This document shows positions 31,402 through 42,040 of a DNA stretch of 64,000 nucleotides, one piece after another; the first letter of the stretch is position 1; every line of letters starts with the position of its first letter. The notes below the pieces were generated by a model that saw nothing but the letters and a program-made list of their open reading frames with translations, was not told the DNA's origin and did not search any database. The position numbers and the translations under genes were made by a program. The DNA is taken from positions 706,017 to 770,016 of the forward strand of contig CAUYUJ010015826.1 in the NCBI GenBank assembly GCA_963575745.1. Reading direction: 5' to 3'. The stretch is from Prorocentrum cordatum. Lineage: Eukaryota > Sar > Dinophyceae > Prorocentrales > Prorocentraceae.

Positions 31402-32240
31402 CGGCCATCACAGTTTCCCACAGGCGCGCCGACAAAGTCAGTGCCATCACAGCCACCGTTCCCACCCAAAGGCACCGACGTATCTCGGCGTCGCTCGGAC
31501 GTGTGAATCGGCCATTGTCTTTTCGGCGAGGGCCATCGAAGAGCAGCTTGGATCATCTTGCGAAGCAAGAGCGCTCACAAAACCGAACAACGCACGGGGA
31601 ATGGACGTCCGGGCGATGGCGAGGTATCCGCCCAGGCGCGCCGAAACATATAGGGCCAGCTTGGCAGCCGTTCCCACTCAGGCGCACCGACATATCCAGG
31701 GTCAGTTCTGGGATGACATCTATGAGGACGATCTGCGGGGTGGGGTGGAGAGACATGGGGAGGGGGTCCTTGGTCGCCCATGAATGGTCGCACATCAATG
31801 CGCCCGTCGCTGCAACGGATCGGAGCTCACATGCGATGCGCCGTGGGGGCGGCGGGGGGGGAGAACGATGAGGGGCGCCAAGCTAGGGCGGTGATGGGGC
31901 GACGCGCCTGACTCTGTTCCCACAGAGGCGCGCCGAAACATCATTGGTCAGTGCGGGTGCAGCCGTTCCCACTCAGGTGCGCAGAAATATATCAAGGGCA
32001 TCGTGCCACCTACGGTCTGTGCGGCGACGTTCCCACCCATGCGCGCCGAAGATCCCAGCGTCAGTTCTGGGAGGGGATCGGTGAGGGTGGCATGGGGTAG
32101 GTGGGCTGGTGGGGGATGTGGGGTGTGGTCGCCCATTCAGTGTAGATAATCAGTTCAATTGTCGGTGCAGCGGCTCGGGGTTCACATGTTTCGCAGGCGC
32201 CTGACCCCGTTCCAAGTCAGGCGCGTCGACTCATGCAGGG
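31402..32240 (+). repeat. Scattered ~40 bp motif (GTTCCCACTCAGGCGCGCCGA)
   Basis: About eight imperfect copies near 31,409, 31,457, 31,630, 31,666, 31,920, 31,960, 32,028 and 32,208. The core is TTCCCAC(N)CAGGCGC(G/A)CCGA, followed by (A/C)ATAT and often CAGGGTCAG. Spacing is irregular, so it is not a simple satellite and not a CRISPR array. One copy directly precedes MITE family 1 copy 2. Confidence 0.65.
31489..31620. mobile_element. MITE family 1, copy 2
   Basis: Left end CGTCGCTCGGACGTGTGAAT, right end GGACGTCCGGGCGATGGC. The body shares CGAGGGCCATCGAAGAGCA and AAACCGAACAACGCACGGGG with the other copies. Confidence 0.8.
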
Positions 32241-32457
32241 TGATGGCGACGGGGGCCACTGCGATGGGGGCAGATGGCCACTCGCATCACGTTGGGGCCC
32301 ATTCCGACCCACGCATCATTACCAGCCAGCTCCATGACCAGCTTGGGTTCAGGGGCCAACGATGGACATCTCACCTGATGGTTCGATGTGGGAGCCCTCG
32401 GCAGCCCACTGGGGCAACCGACGCGTCGCCCCGCCCCCCCGCCCCGCCCTTCCCTCT

Positions 32458-32523
32458 CACGCACACACACACGCACACACACACACACGCACACACACAT
32501 ACACACACACACACACGCACGCA

Positions 32524-32555
<32 letters not shown>

Positions 32556-32561
32556 CACACA

Positions 32562-32641
<80 letters not shown>

Positions 32642-32760
32642 AACACACACACACACACCCTTACCGCTCCCGCACCCAGCACCCGCACCCGCAACCCGCA
32701 CCGCACACGCACACGCACACGCACACGCACACGCACCCGCACCGCACATCCGCGCGCCCA
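32458..32760. repeat. (CA)n/(GCAC)n microsatellite
   Basis: Dinucleotide and GCAC tetranucleotide blocks, then CACCCGCACCGCACACG words. Similar in composition to 20,119-20,467. Confidence 0.95.
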
Positions 32761-33040
32761 ATTAGAGATACCGCACCGAGCTTCTCTTTTTTGCAAACGG
32801 TCGGTTTCTGGCGAGCTGCGCCCCCCCCCCCCCCGCGCGCGCAGTTGCGCGCCGCAAACCGTTGTGCAGCGAGCGTTTGCGCCATTAGCGCCGTTGCGCG
32901 ATGGGAACGTGGAGCTATAACGCACGCGCGTACACGTGCGCATGCCTCGTTCTAACGCCGCCCTGTGTTGGTTCCATGCTTCGCCCTCCCCCTGTGCCAC
33001 GTCTGCCCCACCCCCCCCACGGTCCCTCCCCTCTCTCTCG
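32761..33040. other. No gene seen
   Basis: Includes a C-run then GC alternation (32,820-32,842) and a near-repeat of GCGCAAACC/GCGTTTGCGCC words. Nothing protein-like. Confidence 0.4.
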
Positions 33041-33782
33041 CGTTATTTCGCGCTCTCCCTCTCCCGCTCTCTCTCTCTCTCTCTCTCTCGCTCTCTCTCT
33101 CTCTCTCGCTCTCTCTCGCACCCTCCCTCTCTCTCGGTCTCTCTCTCTCTCTCTCTCTCTCTTTCCGCGTGCCCCCCGCCGTCGGCGGTGCCACCCATCG
33201 CCGATGGGGCTTGCGCGTCGCGCGCGGCGCTTTGGCCCGCGGCGCACGGGGTGTTTGCATGTTCGCGCATCCAATGCATCGCACGGTGTTGGCCATGGGG
33301 CCAAAGGCACCCATGTGCATGTGTAGATGTATACGCAGGTATGTAAACGTCCATGTGTCTCTGGTTATATGTCTCGCTATGGCCACCTGATTGCATCTCT
33401 CTCTCCCCTTTCATGTGCTGTGTCTCTCTCTCTCTCTCTCTCTCCCTCTCTCTCTTTTTCGCTCCCCCTATCCCCCTCTCTATAGGTCTCTGTCTCTCCC
33501 TCTCTGTCCGCCGCCCGCAACCTTTCCGCCCGCCCTGCCCGTGGGCGCCATATCCCATCGCCGATTGGGATGCGAGTCGTGCGCGGCGCTTCTGGCCCGC
33601 GGCGCGCGGGTTTAACGCATGTTCGCGCATCCAATGCATCCGCTTTCGTGCTGCGTGCAGCAGCGTTGCATGGTCAGTTATATCGATATTTTGTTGTGTT
33701 TCTTCTTCCCGCCTCTTGCTGTGTATGGTGTTTGTTGGTTGTGTTTTATGTGTATTTCTATGTGTCGTTCCCTTTTTCGTCA

Positions 33783-33850
<68 letters not shown>
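33041..33850. repeat. Three (CT)n tracts with two copies of dispersed repeat 2
   Basis: CT tracts at 33,055-33,165, 33,421-33,462 and 33,783-33,848. Between them, 33,190-33,282 and 33,555-33,644 are diverged copies of one segment: CCCATCGCCGAT, GCGCGGCGCTT, GGCCCGCGGCGC, then GTTCGCGCATCCAATGCATC. The arrangement tract-segment-tract-segment indicates a ~360 bp tandem duplication. Confidence 0.85.
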
Positions 33851-33954
33851 GACCCCCCCCCGCACCCCTCCCCTCCCGCGCCTAGGCCTTGCGGCGGCTG
33901 GGCATTGGCGCCCGCGAGCGGGGGGCGGGGCGGGCAGAGCGGGCGGAGGTGCGG

Positions 33955-34109
33955 GCCGAGCAAGGGCTGGCGACGACCCCAAGGGCGACAACCCTTCCAC
34001 CGAGCAGCTGGCGGAGAAACACACCAGGGAACGCTGCCAGGGGCAAATGGCCAGTAACGCCGCAGCGCCGCCTTGTCCGAAACGGATGAAAACAAAATGC
34101 TTGCGGTGA
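33955..34109 (+). CDS. Possible terminal exon
   Basis: The frame reads GDDPKGDNPSTEQLAEKHTR, ERCQGQMASNAAAPPCPKRM and KTKCLR, then stop at 34,107. Hydrophilic, with plausible codon texture, directly after a CT tract and C-rich stretch that could serve as the acceptor region. No domain. A competing frame here is Ala/Arg-rich and less convincing. Confidence 0.35.
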
Positions 34110-34119
34110 CGCTAAGTTG

Positions 34120-35060
34120 TGTCTACTGGCGTCGCTGGGTTTCTGTTTGTTTTTGCGTTTTCTGGTGTTTGGTATGCCCTTTCGCTTGGTTGTTTTTTGT
34201 TTTTAGGGGTGTCAATGGTTTCCCTGCGAGGTCGTGATGCGGTTGGTGTTTTTTTTTGAGGGGGGTGCTGTTTGCGGTGTGTTTTCCTGCGGTGTTCCTG
34301 CGTTTCTGTTTTTTTTGTGGCCCCTATGGTTTGTTGGCGGATTGTTGCGTATTTCCATTGCGTTTTGGTGATTTCTTGATTTTTTTTTTTTCAGAAAAAA
34401 AAGTTTTCCATTGATTTTTAGTTTTTTTCTGATATTTCCACGATTTTTTTTTTTTTGAAGGTTTTCTGTGTTTTTTTGATTTTTTTTTTTTTTTTTTTTT
34501 TTTTTTGTTTTTTTTTTGTTTTTTTCCAGCGATTTCATTTTTTTTCTGGGTATTTCAATTGATTTTTCTTTTTTTTTTTGATTTTTGTGTATGTTTTGTG
34601 ATTTTTCTGGTGTTTTTTTTTAAGATTTCTAAAGGTTTGTGGTGGTTTTCGATGATTTTCCATGGCGGGACAGGGCGGCGCGAGCCCAGTACTTCTCCAG
34701 TACTTCTCCAGTACTTCTCCAGTACTTCTCCAGTACTTCTCCAGTACTTCTCCAGTACTTCTCCAGTACTTCTCCAGTACTTCTCCAGTACACCCAGTAC
34801 TTCTCCAGTACTTCTCCAGTACTTCTCCAGTACTTCTCCAGTACTTCTCCAGTACTTCTCCAGTACATCTCCCGCGCGCGGGCTCGCCGAGCGCGTTTTG
34901 TTTGTGTTTCCGCTGATTTTTTTGTTTTTTCATTGATTTTCGTATTTTTTTCCGGATCGGTTGATTTTTCTGTGATTTTTATTTTTTTCCATGGTTTTTC
35001 TTAAATTGTCATTGATTTTCCCGTTTTGTTTATTTTTTTGTTCGTTTCGCCTGGGTTCGC
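34120..35060. other. T-rich island on the plus strand
   Basis: A sharp switch from GC-rich to T-rich (long T runs separated by GG or GATT) over almost 1 kb, split by the 11 bp array at 34,684-34,868. Phe-rich frames are artefacts. Strand-asymmetric T content fits a long intron or an expanded poly-T tract. Confidence 0.75.
34684..34868 (+). repeat. 11 bp minisatellite CCAGTACTTCT, about 16 copies
   Basis: Nearly identical 11-mers with one shortened unit (CCAGTACACC) near 34,788. Each holds the palindrome AGTACT. Very low divergence suggests recent expansion. Because 11 is not a multiple of three, the peptide SPVLLQYFSST repeats every three units in every frame. Confidence 0.95.
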
Positions 35061-36198
35061 GCGGCGGGCGGGGGGCTGGCCCGCGGGCGGGTTCGCAGCG
35101 CAGATTCCGAAGGCCTGGGCATTCGGCCTTTGGCACTGCGCGCCCAACTTCCAGCTGGGCTCGCCCTAGGCGTTCCTCTTGGGGAGGGGGGGACTCCCTT
35201 GTGCACCCCTAAGGCCTAAGGTAGGCTTTATGCTGGGCCTGCGCTAGAATGGGAGCACACCCTCCAACCCCAGCCGCGCCGCTGCCTGGGCCCACGCAGG
35301 TGCCTAGGTGTGCCCTAGGCGCGCCTGTAGGGATTGCAGCGGGGATGCCGCGTGCTTGCGCCAATGCCAGAACTGCCAGAACCTGCCACAGGTGCAGCGA
35401 GCTTCCCCTTAGGGCACGCCGCGCGTTCCTGCGCCCTCGGCGCCCCTGGGGCGCCTGGGCAAGCATTATTTAGGCGAGCGCCACCTGGCCAAGAACTCAA
35501 GGCCTCTTAGGGCGCAGGCGTGCCCCCTTGCGCCCCAGGCAACATTGCGCTTTGAGCAGCAGGCAGCGGGCCCTAGTCGGCGGGCTCATCTAGCCACACG
35601 CGTGGCTTGGTGGAACTGGGGCCTCGTGCTGCTGGGTTTGGGGCGCAACCCTAAGCACTTGGCCAGCTGCCCAAGTATCGCCTGGGGGCAACAAAGTGAC
35701 CTGGCCTTTTAGCAAACCGCGGCCACTGGCCGCTGTACCGTGGCGCCGATCGCAAAGCGCACTGCACTTCTCGGCGCCAGAGGCGAGCTGCCGCTCGCTT
35801 CAGCTCGCCCTGTGCACTGCGCCACGTTGCAGGCCCGCGGGGCCGAGGGGCATTGCGGGTTGCGCCAGGCCTTGGGTCGGCCTCGGCAAAACTACCGCGG
35901 GTGCTATGCGCGCGTTTGGCTAGGTGGCCACAGTGGGTAGATGTTTAACTCGATGCGCACGCGCGCCGTGGAAACGCCGCGTGCGTTTGCATCCAGATGG
36001 GCCTTGGAGGAGGATGGGAAGGAGGGACAGAAAGATAAGGAGGGGAGATGTCGTTTCCTTTGCGAATTGTGCGGCGGGGCCGAAGGGGCAACAGCTCTGC
36101 CCACCATGGAGGGCGCGCGCTGTGCGCGCCCTCCCTGAAACAGAGCGGGACATGTTACTGCACGGCCCCTGCAAAGTAACATATGCAATTCCTTCCAG
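35061..36198. other. GC-rich, no gene; CCTAGGC words from 35,100 to 35,700
   Basis: Frequent CCTAGG, GGCCTT and GCCCTAGGCG words without regular spacing. Small hairpin of GAGGGCGCGCGCTGTGCGCGCCCTC at 36,109-36,133. No protein-like frame. Confidence 0.4.
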
Positions 36199-36440
36199 GA
36201 GGAGGAGGATGAGGAGGAGGGGGAGGAGGAGGAGGAGGAGGGGGAGGAGGAGGAGGGAGGAGGACGAGGAGGAGGAGGAGGAGGAGGAGGAGGAGGAGGA
36301 GTCAGGAGGAGAATAAGGTGGTGAGGAAGGATGGTGGCGATGAGACGGGGCCGACAGAAGAGGAGAAGGAGGAAAAGGATGAAGATGAGGATGGGGGTGG
36401 GGAGGAGGAGGGGGGAGAGGAGGAGGTCCCGCCTCATCGC
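36199..36440 (+). repeat. (GGA)n microsatellite
   Basis: GGA triplets with GAT and GGG interruptions. Poly-Glu, Gly and Arg frames are artefacts. Confidence 0.9.
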
Positions 36441-36995
36441 GTTCAGTGGTCCATGGTGTCTCGTCCAATGCTGGGCCCAGAATGCAAGTGGAACAATTCG
36501 TTTTCACCAGTCAGTTTCCGTGGTGACGCGTGTCGCCCGCGTGTGTTCCTAAGCCAGCGTGGCTTCGTTGCCAAGGGCGTTCCTGGGCAAACGCGCGCGC
36601 GCAAGTTTGGATATGCAGCGCGCGCCAAAGCCCATTGCAACCGCACAAGACACGGATGGTTAGTTCCTGCCGCGACGTTTCCCGCATGATGTCCGTTGGC
36701 TGCATGGATGCACGCGTTGCGGGCGCCGACTGCGTTTCGCGCGCTCATGTGGCTCGCGCTCGCACAGGTTACGCGCGCAGTTTGCACACTGGCACTTGGA
36801 CATTATGTGCGCAGCCACACCTCTCCCTCACCACCGCCGCACCTCCCCGCTCAGCTCCACCCGCTGCACTGCGCCCCTTCGCAGCGCTCCATTGTCCTCT
36901 CCCCATCCCCCCTGCCCGCCGCCAGCCAGGTGATGCAGCGACGGTGACAACGGGGAGACAGGCTGCTGGCAGGCTGCTGGCAGGCATGGGGCATT
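36441..36995. other. No gene seen
   Basis: Mixed sequence. A short CTGGCAGGCTGCTGGCAGG repeat lies at 36,963-36,983. Confidence 0.4.
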
Positions 36996-36997
36996 CT

Positions 36998-37143
36998 CGG
37001 CGTTAGAACGCAAAATCCTGGTGTGCCATTGCGGCTACCAGGTACTGGCGTTAGAGTGCAAAATCCTGGTGTGCCATTGCGGCTACCAGGTTCATTGGCG
37101 TTAGATCGCAAAATCCTGGTGTGCCATCGCGGCTACCAGGTTC
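36998..37143 (+). repeat. Three tandem 48-50 bp units
   Basis: Each unit: GGCGTTAGA, a variable pair, CGCAAAATCCTGGTGTGCCA, TTGCGGCTACCAGGT. Only a few differences among copies. The interior TGGTGTGCCA resembles a weak hairpin arm. Confidence 0.92.
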
Positions 37144-37149
37144 ACCGTC

Positions 37150-37520
37150 GCCATAGTTTGTCAGTGTATTCTTCTGGTGTGTGTTTTTGTTTGTTGGTTC
37201 TTTTTGTGGGTTTTTTTTTGTGGTTTTTTTTTTTTGTGTTTATTTTGTGTTATGTTTGTGTTTCTGTGTTTGTTGCTGTTTGGTGTGTTGCTGTTTGTGT
37301 GTGTGTTTGTTTGTTGTGTGTTTTTGTGTGTTGTTATGTTTTTCTGTTTTTTGTTTTGTTTTGTTTTTTTGTGTTATTAGTTTGTTTTTTTTGTTTATTT
37401 GTGTTTCTTTTTGTTTTTATTTTTTTTTTTGTTTTTGTGTTTTTCTAATTTTTTATTTATGTTGGTTTGTTTTTTGTTTTTTTTTTGTTTTATGTTTTGT
37501 TTGTTTGTTGTTTTGTTGTC
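37150..37520. other. G/T-only island
   Basis: Nearly free of A and C on the plus strand (TTTTTGTGTTTGTT-like) for about 370 bp. It ends at an exon-like piece and is best read as intron sequence. The Phe/Val/Cys frame is an artefact. Confidence 0.8.
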
Positions 37521-37524
37521 TCGG

Positions 37525-37717
37525 GGAGTTCGATTACCCCGTGTGCTTCATTGATCGGCAGCGCGTGCTCTCAGATGCGTTCCAGCTGACCTCCGCGGGT
37601 GCAGACTACAGGTTGATTGAGTGTAACCCCTTGTTCCTTGGCCTCCTGCTCCCGCTGGGCATGGTAATGGTGCACCTCTCGGACGCGTATTCGCTGCCTC
37701 TCTTCGCCACTCTCTGA
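37525..37717 (+). CDS. Possible terminal exon ...LSDAYSLPLFATL
   Basis: After the G/T island the frame reads GEFDYPVCFIDRQRVLSDAF, QLTSAGADYRLIECNPLFLG and LLLPLGMVMVHLSDAYSLPL, then FATL-stop at 37,715. Clear protein texture with a hydrophobic stretch (FLGLLLPLGMVMV) and no repeats. No recognised domain. Start border uncertain because no clean AG acceptor stands at the junction. Confidence 0.42.
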
Positions 37718-37786
37718 GTGGTTCGGCCCCGCCTTTCCCGCGTTTAAGAAGGCAGGAGCTCCTTCGAGCCTCGCGCGCAAGGCCGA

Positions 37787-37940
37787 GTCCTATCATGTTC
37801 TATCCTGTCCTATCCTATCCCATCCAATCCTATCCTATCCGAGATTAGCCTATCTTATCCTATCTTATTACATCCTATCCTATCCTATCCTGTCCTGCCC
37901 TGTCCTGTCCTATCCTGTCCTATCCTATCCTATCCTCCTC
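37787..37940 (+). repeat. (TCCTA)n pentanucleotide array
   Basis: About 30 copies of TATCC/TATCCTG variants. Degenerate, interrupted once near 37,838. Confidence 0.92.
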
Positions 37941-39336
37941 GTCTGGGTCGGCCCGTCGGCCCTGCAGGGTTCAGGGCACGCGGGCCCACTGCCTTTCCAG
38001 TTGGGGTTCTGGAATCTTGCGTCTTCTCGGATCTCTGTTGCGCGCCCAGGGTGGCCCTGGCAGACTGGCGATCACCGCTGCACTGGCCACGCGCTGCAGG
38101 GGATGGGGGCGGAGGACTGGGCCAGCAACGGCGAGGAACAGGAGACGGATGAGAAGGGTGAGGAGGGGGTAAGGATGTTGATGATGAGCGGTGTTCGGAT
38201 CTTGCGAGTGGCGTTCCGGCCACCCCGCAGGGGGGCAGACGTTCCCCCGCCGTCAGTGCCTCGCCGTTGGTGCGCTTTCGCTCACCGCCACATCCCCCCA
38301 TCCCCCGCGCGCCTGGCGCGCCGTGCAATCAAGGCTTTCAAATGCTGGTTGCGTTGTGCCCAGGAGGGGATGTCGCGGGGTAGGGGGGGGCACTAAAATC
38401 GTAGAATAATCCCAGACGCGGCACCTTGCCAGTCTGGGATTTGTCTGGGATGTTTGGCGGCCTCCCCAAGCCCCGAGACCCCCGCGAGCCTCCAGGATGT
38501 CCCAGGGGTCGCTTGAGCCAGGGCCAGGGCGCTAACCAAAGATTGCAGCATCCACAGCTAGCTGGCCCGAGACCGCTCAGACGCTCCGCGTTCAGATCTG
38601 CTTCGCGAGTCCCTGCAGCGAACCGCCTGGTGCCGAGGGGGGCGGGGAGGGGGCGCGCAGTTGGAGCGGCTCCAGCCGACCCGACGCCATTTCCGTGGGG
38701 CGGTGGATGGGTAGTAATAATGGGGATGGTGGATGGGTGGGCGGCGATGGGGGAGCGGTGCAGGCTCATGCGAGAGGTCCAAAGACGAGGCGAGACGGAG
38801 ATTGTGAGGAGCAATGGGGGGGAACAACGGGGGGATGAAAGGAGGGGGGAGGGCGGGCGAGGAGGAGGAGGCGGAGGGTGCCAACGCAGAGTCCGATGAG
38901 GCTGATGAGGCCGACGGAAACAACGGCGAGGGTGACGCCGTCGAGGATGGGGGTTTGGGAGGAGAGGAGGTGGTGGGGGTGGGGGCACGGGAGGTGCCTT
39001 CCTGCCATGTTCGCGGTCACCTCCGACGGCGGCGGTGTTGACCCGCTGCCGCCGCCGCCGTTGCCTCCGCTTCCGCGCACCAAGGCGCGAACTGGGCACT
39101 GCATAACAACCGAGGCACGGGCTCGGGGCATGTGGTTTCCTCGAGTGGGGTTCGCGGGCGGCGTCGCGCCACTGTCGTGCCCCGCGCCCCTCCCCCTCCC
39201 CACCCCCCGCACCCATCCCCCATCGAACCATATGCCTTGAGACCGCGACCTGGTCGTTCGGTGTTGCCGCGACCCAGGCGGGCGGTCGCGCGGGAGGTCG
39301 AGCGCTCGAGTCTCGCCAGGGCCAGGGGCACAGCAG

Positions 39337-39631
39337 TGAGTTTGACGGCGAGGTTGCTTCGAAGAGCGACGCCACCCCCACTCCTCTGAAGGAAAAAAGC
39401 CAGCAGAAGCGGGCGCCACCCGCCCAGCCACGGGCGTGCTGCTTCCCCGACTGCGGCAGCTCCAAGGTCGACAACGAGAAGTTCTGCAGGGCCCACACGA
39501 CCATGGTCAGGTGCGCCAGGACCGACAGCAAGAGGCAGGGGGGCACGCAGGAGAAGAAGTTCGGCGAGCTGCAGCGCAAAGGCGGGGATGAGTGGTACGC
39601 CTTGCTGCAGCGCTACGCCCAGGACTGCAAG
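39337..39631 (+). CDS. Cys/His exon, copy 1
   Basis: After a CAGCAG acceptor region the frame reads SEFDGEVASKSDATPTPLKE, then PRACCFPDCGSSKVDNEKFC, RAHTTMVRCARTDSKRQGGT and EKKFGELQRKGGDEWYALLQ, ending RYAQDCK before GCGGGG (a GC-type donor, used in dinoflagellates). Four Cys and one His in C-C-x3-C...C-x2-H spacing suggest a small zinc-binding fold. The order (acidic linker, Cys/His unit, helical QRKGGDEWYALLQRYAQDC) resembles a repeated dinoflagellate protein type I have seen but cannot name. The exon is nearly unchanged in copy 2. Confidence 0.6.
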
Positions 39632-40169
39632 GCGGGGGCGGGCTGGGGCAGCGCTGCACACGCGAATGCACGCGAAGGGACTGGGACGGGGGAAGCTGCG
39701 GGGTGGGGGTGGAGGAGCGCGGAGGTGTGAACAGGGGGAGGGTGGTGGTAGAGCGCAATGGCGAGGAAGGCGGGGAGGGGGCGGACTGCGCCTGTGAACA
39801 AGAACAAGCACAATCGGACGACATTTACACGGCACGGGTGGGTGCGGAATGCAATTGTAGTGCATGCCGATGCGGAACATAGCTCTCAGTCGGTGTCGCC
39901 GCAGACGTTGCCCGCGTGCGGTCACCGTCGGTGGATCACATTTGGTGTTGGACGTCGTGCCCGTTTGTCCTCGCCCAGCTCGGGCGCTCAAGGGGAAGGG
40001 GCTCGACTGGTTGCGAGGGCCCGACTGGGCCCGTGGCGGGAATTGGGCGCGACTGGCGGGAGGGCCCAAGGGCCACGCGGGCACCGTGTACGCCCTCCCT
40101 CCTCCCTCGGTCCCTCCTCCCCCGCCGCCTCTTTGCGGTTCGCGTTCGTCGCGCCTCGCGCTCTCTCAG

Positions 40170-40285
40170 CGTTCGCAATGGTGGGCGGGGCAGGCCAAAG
40201 GACGAGGCTTCGCACGGGGAAGTTTCGACTACTGCAGGTTCGACAGGATCTACAAGCGCTCCCAGGCCCGACCGCGCCGTGCAGA
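40170..40285 (+). CDS. Exon with WWAGQAKGRGFARGSFDYCR, copy 1
   Basis: After CTCTCTCAG the frame reads RSQWWAGQAKGRGFARGSFD followed by YCRFDRIYKRSQARPR. Basic and aromatic. The 3' border could be at CTGCAG/GTTCGA (40,238) or later. Confidence 0.48.
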
Positions 40286-40623
40286 TTGCGTTGCATGCAA
40301 CAGCTTTGCAGTTGTCGCATGGTGCGCGCGCCCATTGCACAATTGCGCTCACGCGCGCCTGCTCAGTCGGCGATGTTGTGGGTAGGAGGGCGGGTCGTTC
40401 CGCAGAGGGAAGGCGATGATGGCGCTGACGGGGGTGGGGTTTAGGTAAGATGAGGAAGTGGCAATGCGATGAGGGATGGGTAAATGTAGTTTGGGAGGGG
40501 TGGCGGCGGTGTTGGGGGGGGGACATCGGTGAGATGATGGACGGGGGGGGGGCGGATGACTGCACGATAAGGGCGGGGTAGGCAGAAGAGCACCCCTTGA
40601 ATCTGCGTTTCCACGTTTCGCAG

Positions 40624-40749
40624 CTCTGCCGCGCGGAGGTCACCCAGCGCGGGCACAAAGGCATCATGATGACGAAGTGGCGCTACATCGAGCATTTCAA
40701 GAAGGAGCACGGGCTCAGCGAGATGGAGGCAATCGTCGCCAGCTGCCGC
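40624..40749 (+). CDS. Exon with YIEHFKKEHGLSEMEAIV, copy 1
   Basis: Clean acceptor TTTCGCAG and donor GTGTTT. Reads LCRAEVTQRGHKGIMMTKWR, YIEHFKKEHGLSEMEAIVAS and CRV; amphipathic and helix-rich. Conserved exactly at peptide level in copy 2 (45,287-45,412). Confidence 0.6.
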
Positions 40750-40835
40750 GTGTTTCCCCCGAGCGCGCGGCGGCGGTGGCGGACGCGGGGAAGGGGAGGA
40801 GGGGGGGAGGAATGGGAGAGGCGGTGTTCAGACTA

Positions 40836-40997
40836 CAGTGCAGTTTTTAATACATCGGAGTTTTAATTATATCGGTTTTTTCATGCACGATTAATGTATG
40901 AATGAATTAATACATACGCTCGTCCTTGTATGGGTTAATCAACCCTTTATTTCTAATACACGGTCCGCACGCGGAGCATGTATTAAAAACGGCACTG
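40836..40997. mobile_element. 162 bp Tc1/mariner-type MITE, copy 1
   Basis: Starts CAGTGCAGTTTTTAATACAT and ends with the reverse complement of CAGTGCCGTTTTTAATACAT; flanked by TA on both sides (40,834-40,835 and 40,998-40,999), the target duplication of Tc1/mariner elements. AT-rich in a GC-rich setting. No coding capacity. Confidence 0.85.
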
Positions 40998-41934
40998 TAC
41001 TACCCTGGGGTCCTTGTTGTTGACACTTAGTGCTGCTGCTGTCCCGTGCCTACAGTGGTCCGCGGTCGCTTGTTCGCACTTCTGGGTGCCACTGTGTGCA
41101 GCGGGGCATTGGATGAGCCAGTGGACGTCGATCGATGCCCGCGGTGGCCACCTGAGAAACACTAAGCAAGTGTTGCCGCAGGTGGTGGCGAGAGGCTCCC
41201 AGGGTCGTCTGCTGAAGGGGCGTTGTCATGGGTGATGCGCTGGGTGGTGGGAGGGGTGCTGGGGTGGTTGGTGGTTGTGGGGTGGTGTTGGTTGTGGTGG
41301 GGTGGTGTGGCGATGGTGGTTGGGGTGGTGGTGTCTACGTTGCGTATGTGTGCGTGGTTATGTGTGCGTGTGGGTGAATGTATGTGAGTGCCGCTGACAG
41401 CGGGCATGGTCAGTGGCGGGGGAAGGGTCGGCGCTTCGCCATGCAATTCCCGGGTGTGGGCTGGCGGTGTAGGCGGTGGTGGTGTTGGCAGCAGCGATGG
41501 TGCCACCGCGCGAGTTCGGACTCGCAATGATGCAGCCAAGCATGGTTGGTTTTCCGCGCGCGCCACCCCCGCCCGCGGGGTGGGATGTCGTGCAGCGCCC
41601 GTGGCAATGCTGCGTCCGCAGTCGCCTCGGGGTGTCCGAGTGGAGGGCTGCCTGGTGGGTGCCCGAGGTGGCGCAGCTCCCGCTGGGACCTGGCGGGGGC
41701 TGCAGCGGCCGCTGGCGCGTTCCAGCGGCCCCGCATCCCGCGGGCTGGGTGTCGGCGCTTGGCGTCCGCAGCCCAGCGTTTGAGCTCGTGGCCCTGGGCA
41801 GCGTGCTGCTTCTCATTTGGCCCGACGGGTCGCCGTGGGCGATTGAAACTCCGAAACTCGGACGGCGGCAACGCACAACGGCCACGGAGTGGCCGTTGCG
41901 CGCTGCCGCCATCCGATAAGATCGTGCGGGTCAG

Positions 41935-42040
41935 AACTATGTCATCCGCGTGGCCCCCAGGTTCGCCACGTATTCCCGCGTCGGCTGCGGGCGTTTCTCC
42001 GTGTTCTACGCGGTGGAGCACCAGTGGGATCGTTCAGGCG
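41935..42040 (+). CDS. Exon with NYVIRVAPRFATYSRVGCGR, copy 1
   Basis: After GTGCGGGTCAG the frame reads NYVIRVAPRFATYSRVGCGR, then FSVFYAVEHQWDRSG. Good texture, too short to show as a long ORF. It runs into a GAT-like microsatellite. The interval 41,000-41,930 before it holds G/T-rich intron-like sequence. A possible 17 bp microexon follows at 42,172-42,188, between TTCCCAG and GTAAGT. Confidence 0.5.

Noticed and set aside
33041-33850. Ser/Leu-rich membrane protein frames over CT tracts
   Set aside because: Dinucleotide repeat translation with no unique sequence of length.
34684-34868. CRISPR-like array of 11-mers
   Set aside because: Units are contiguous with no unique spacers, and the genome is eukaryotic in character.
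37787-37940. Possible telomeric repeat
   Set aside because: The TCCTA pentamer is degenerate and does not match the TTTAGGG type expected for dinoflagellates; it is internal to the scaffold.
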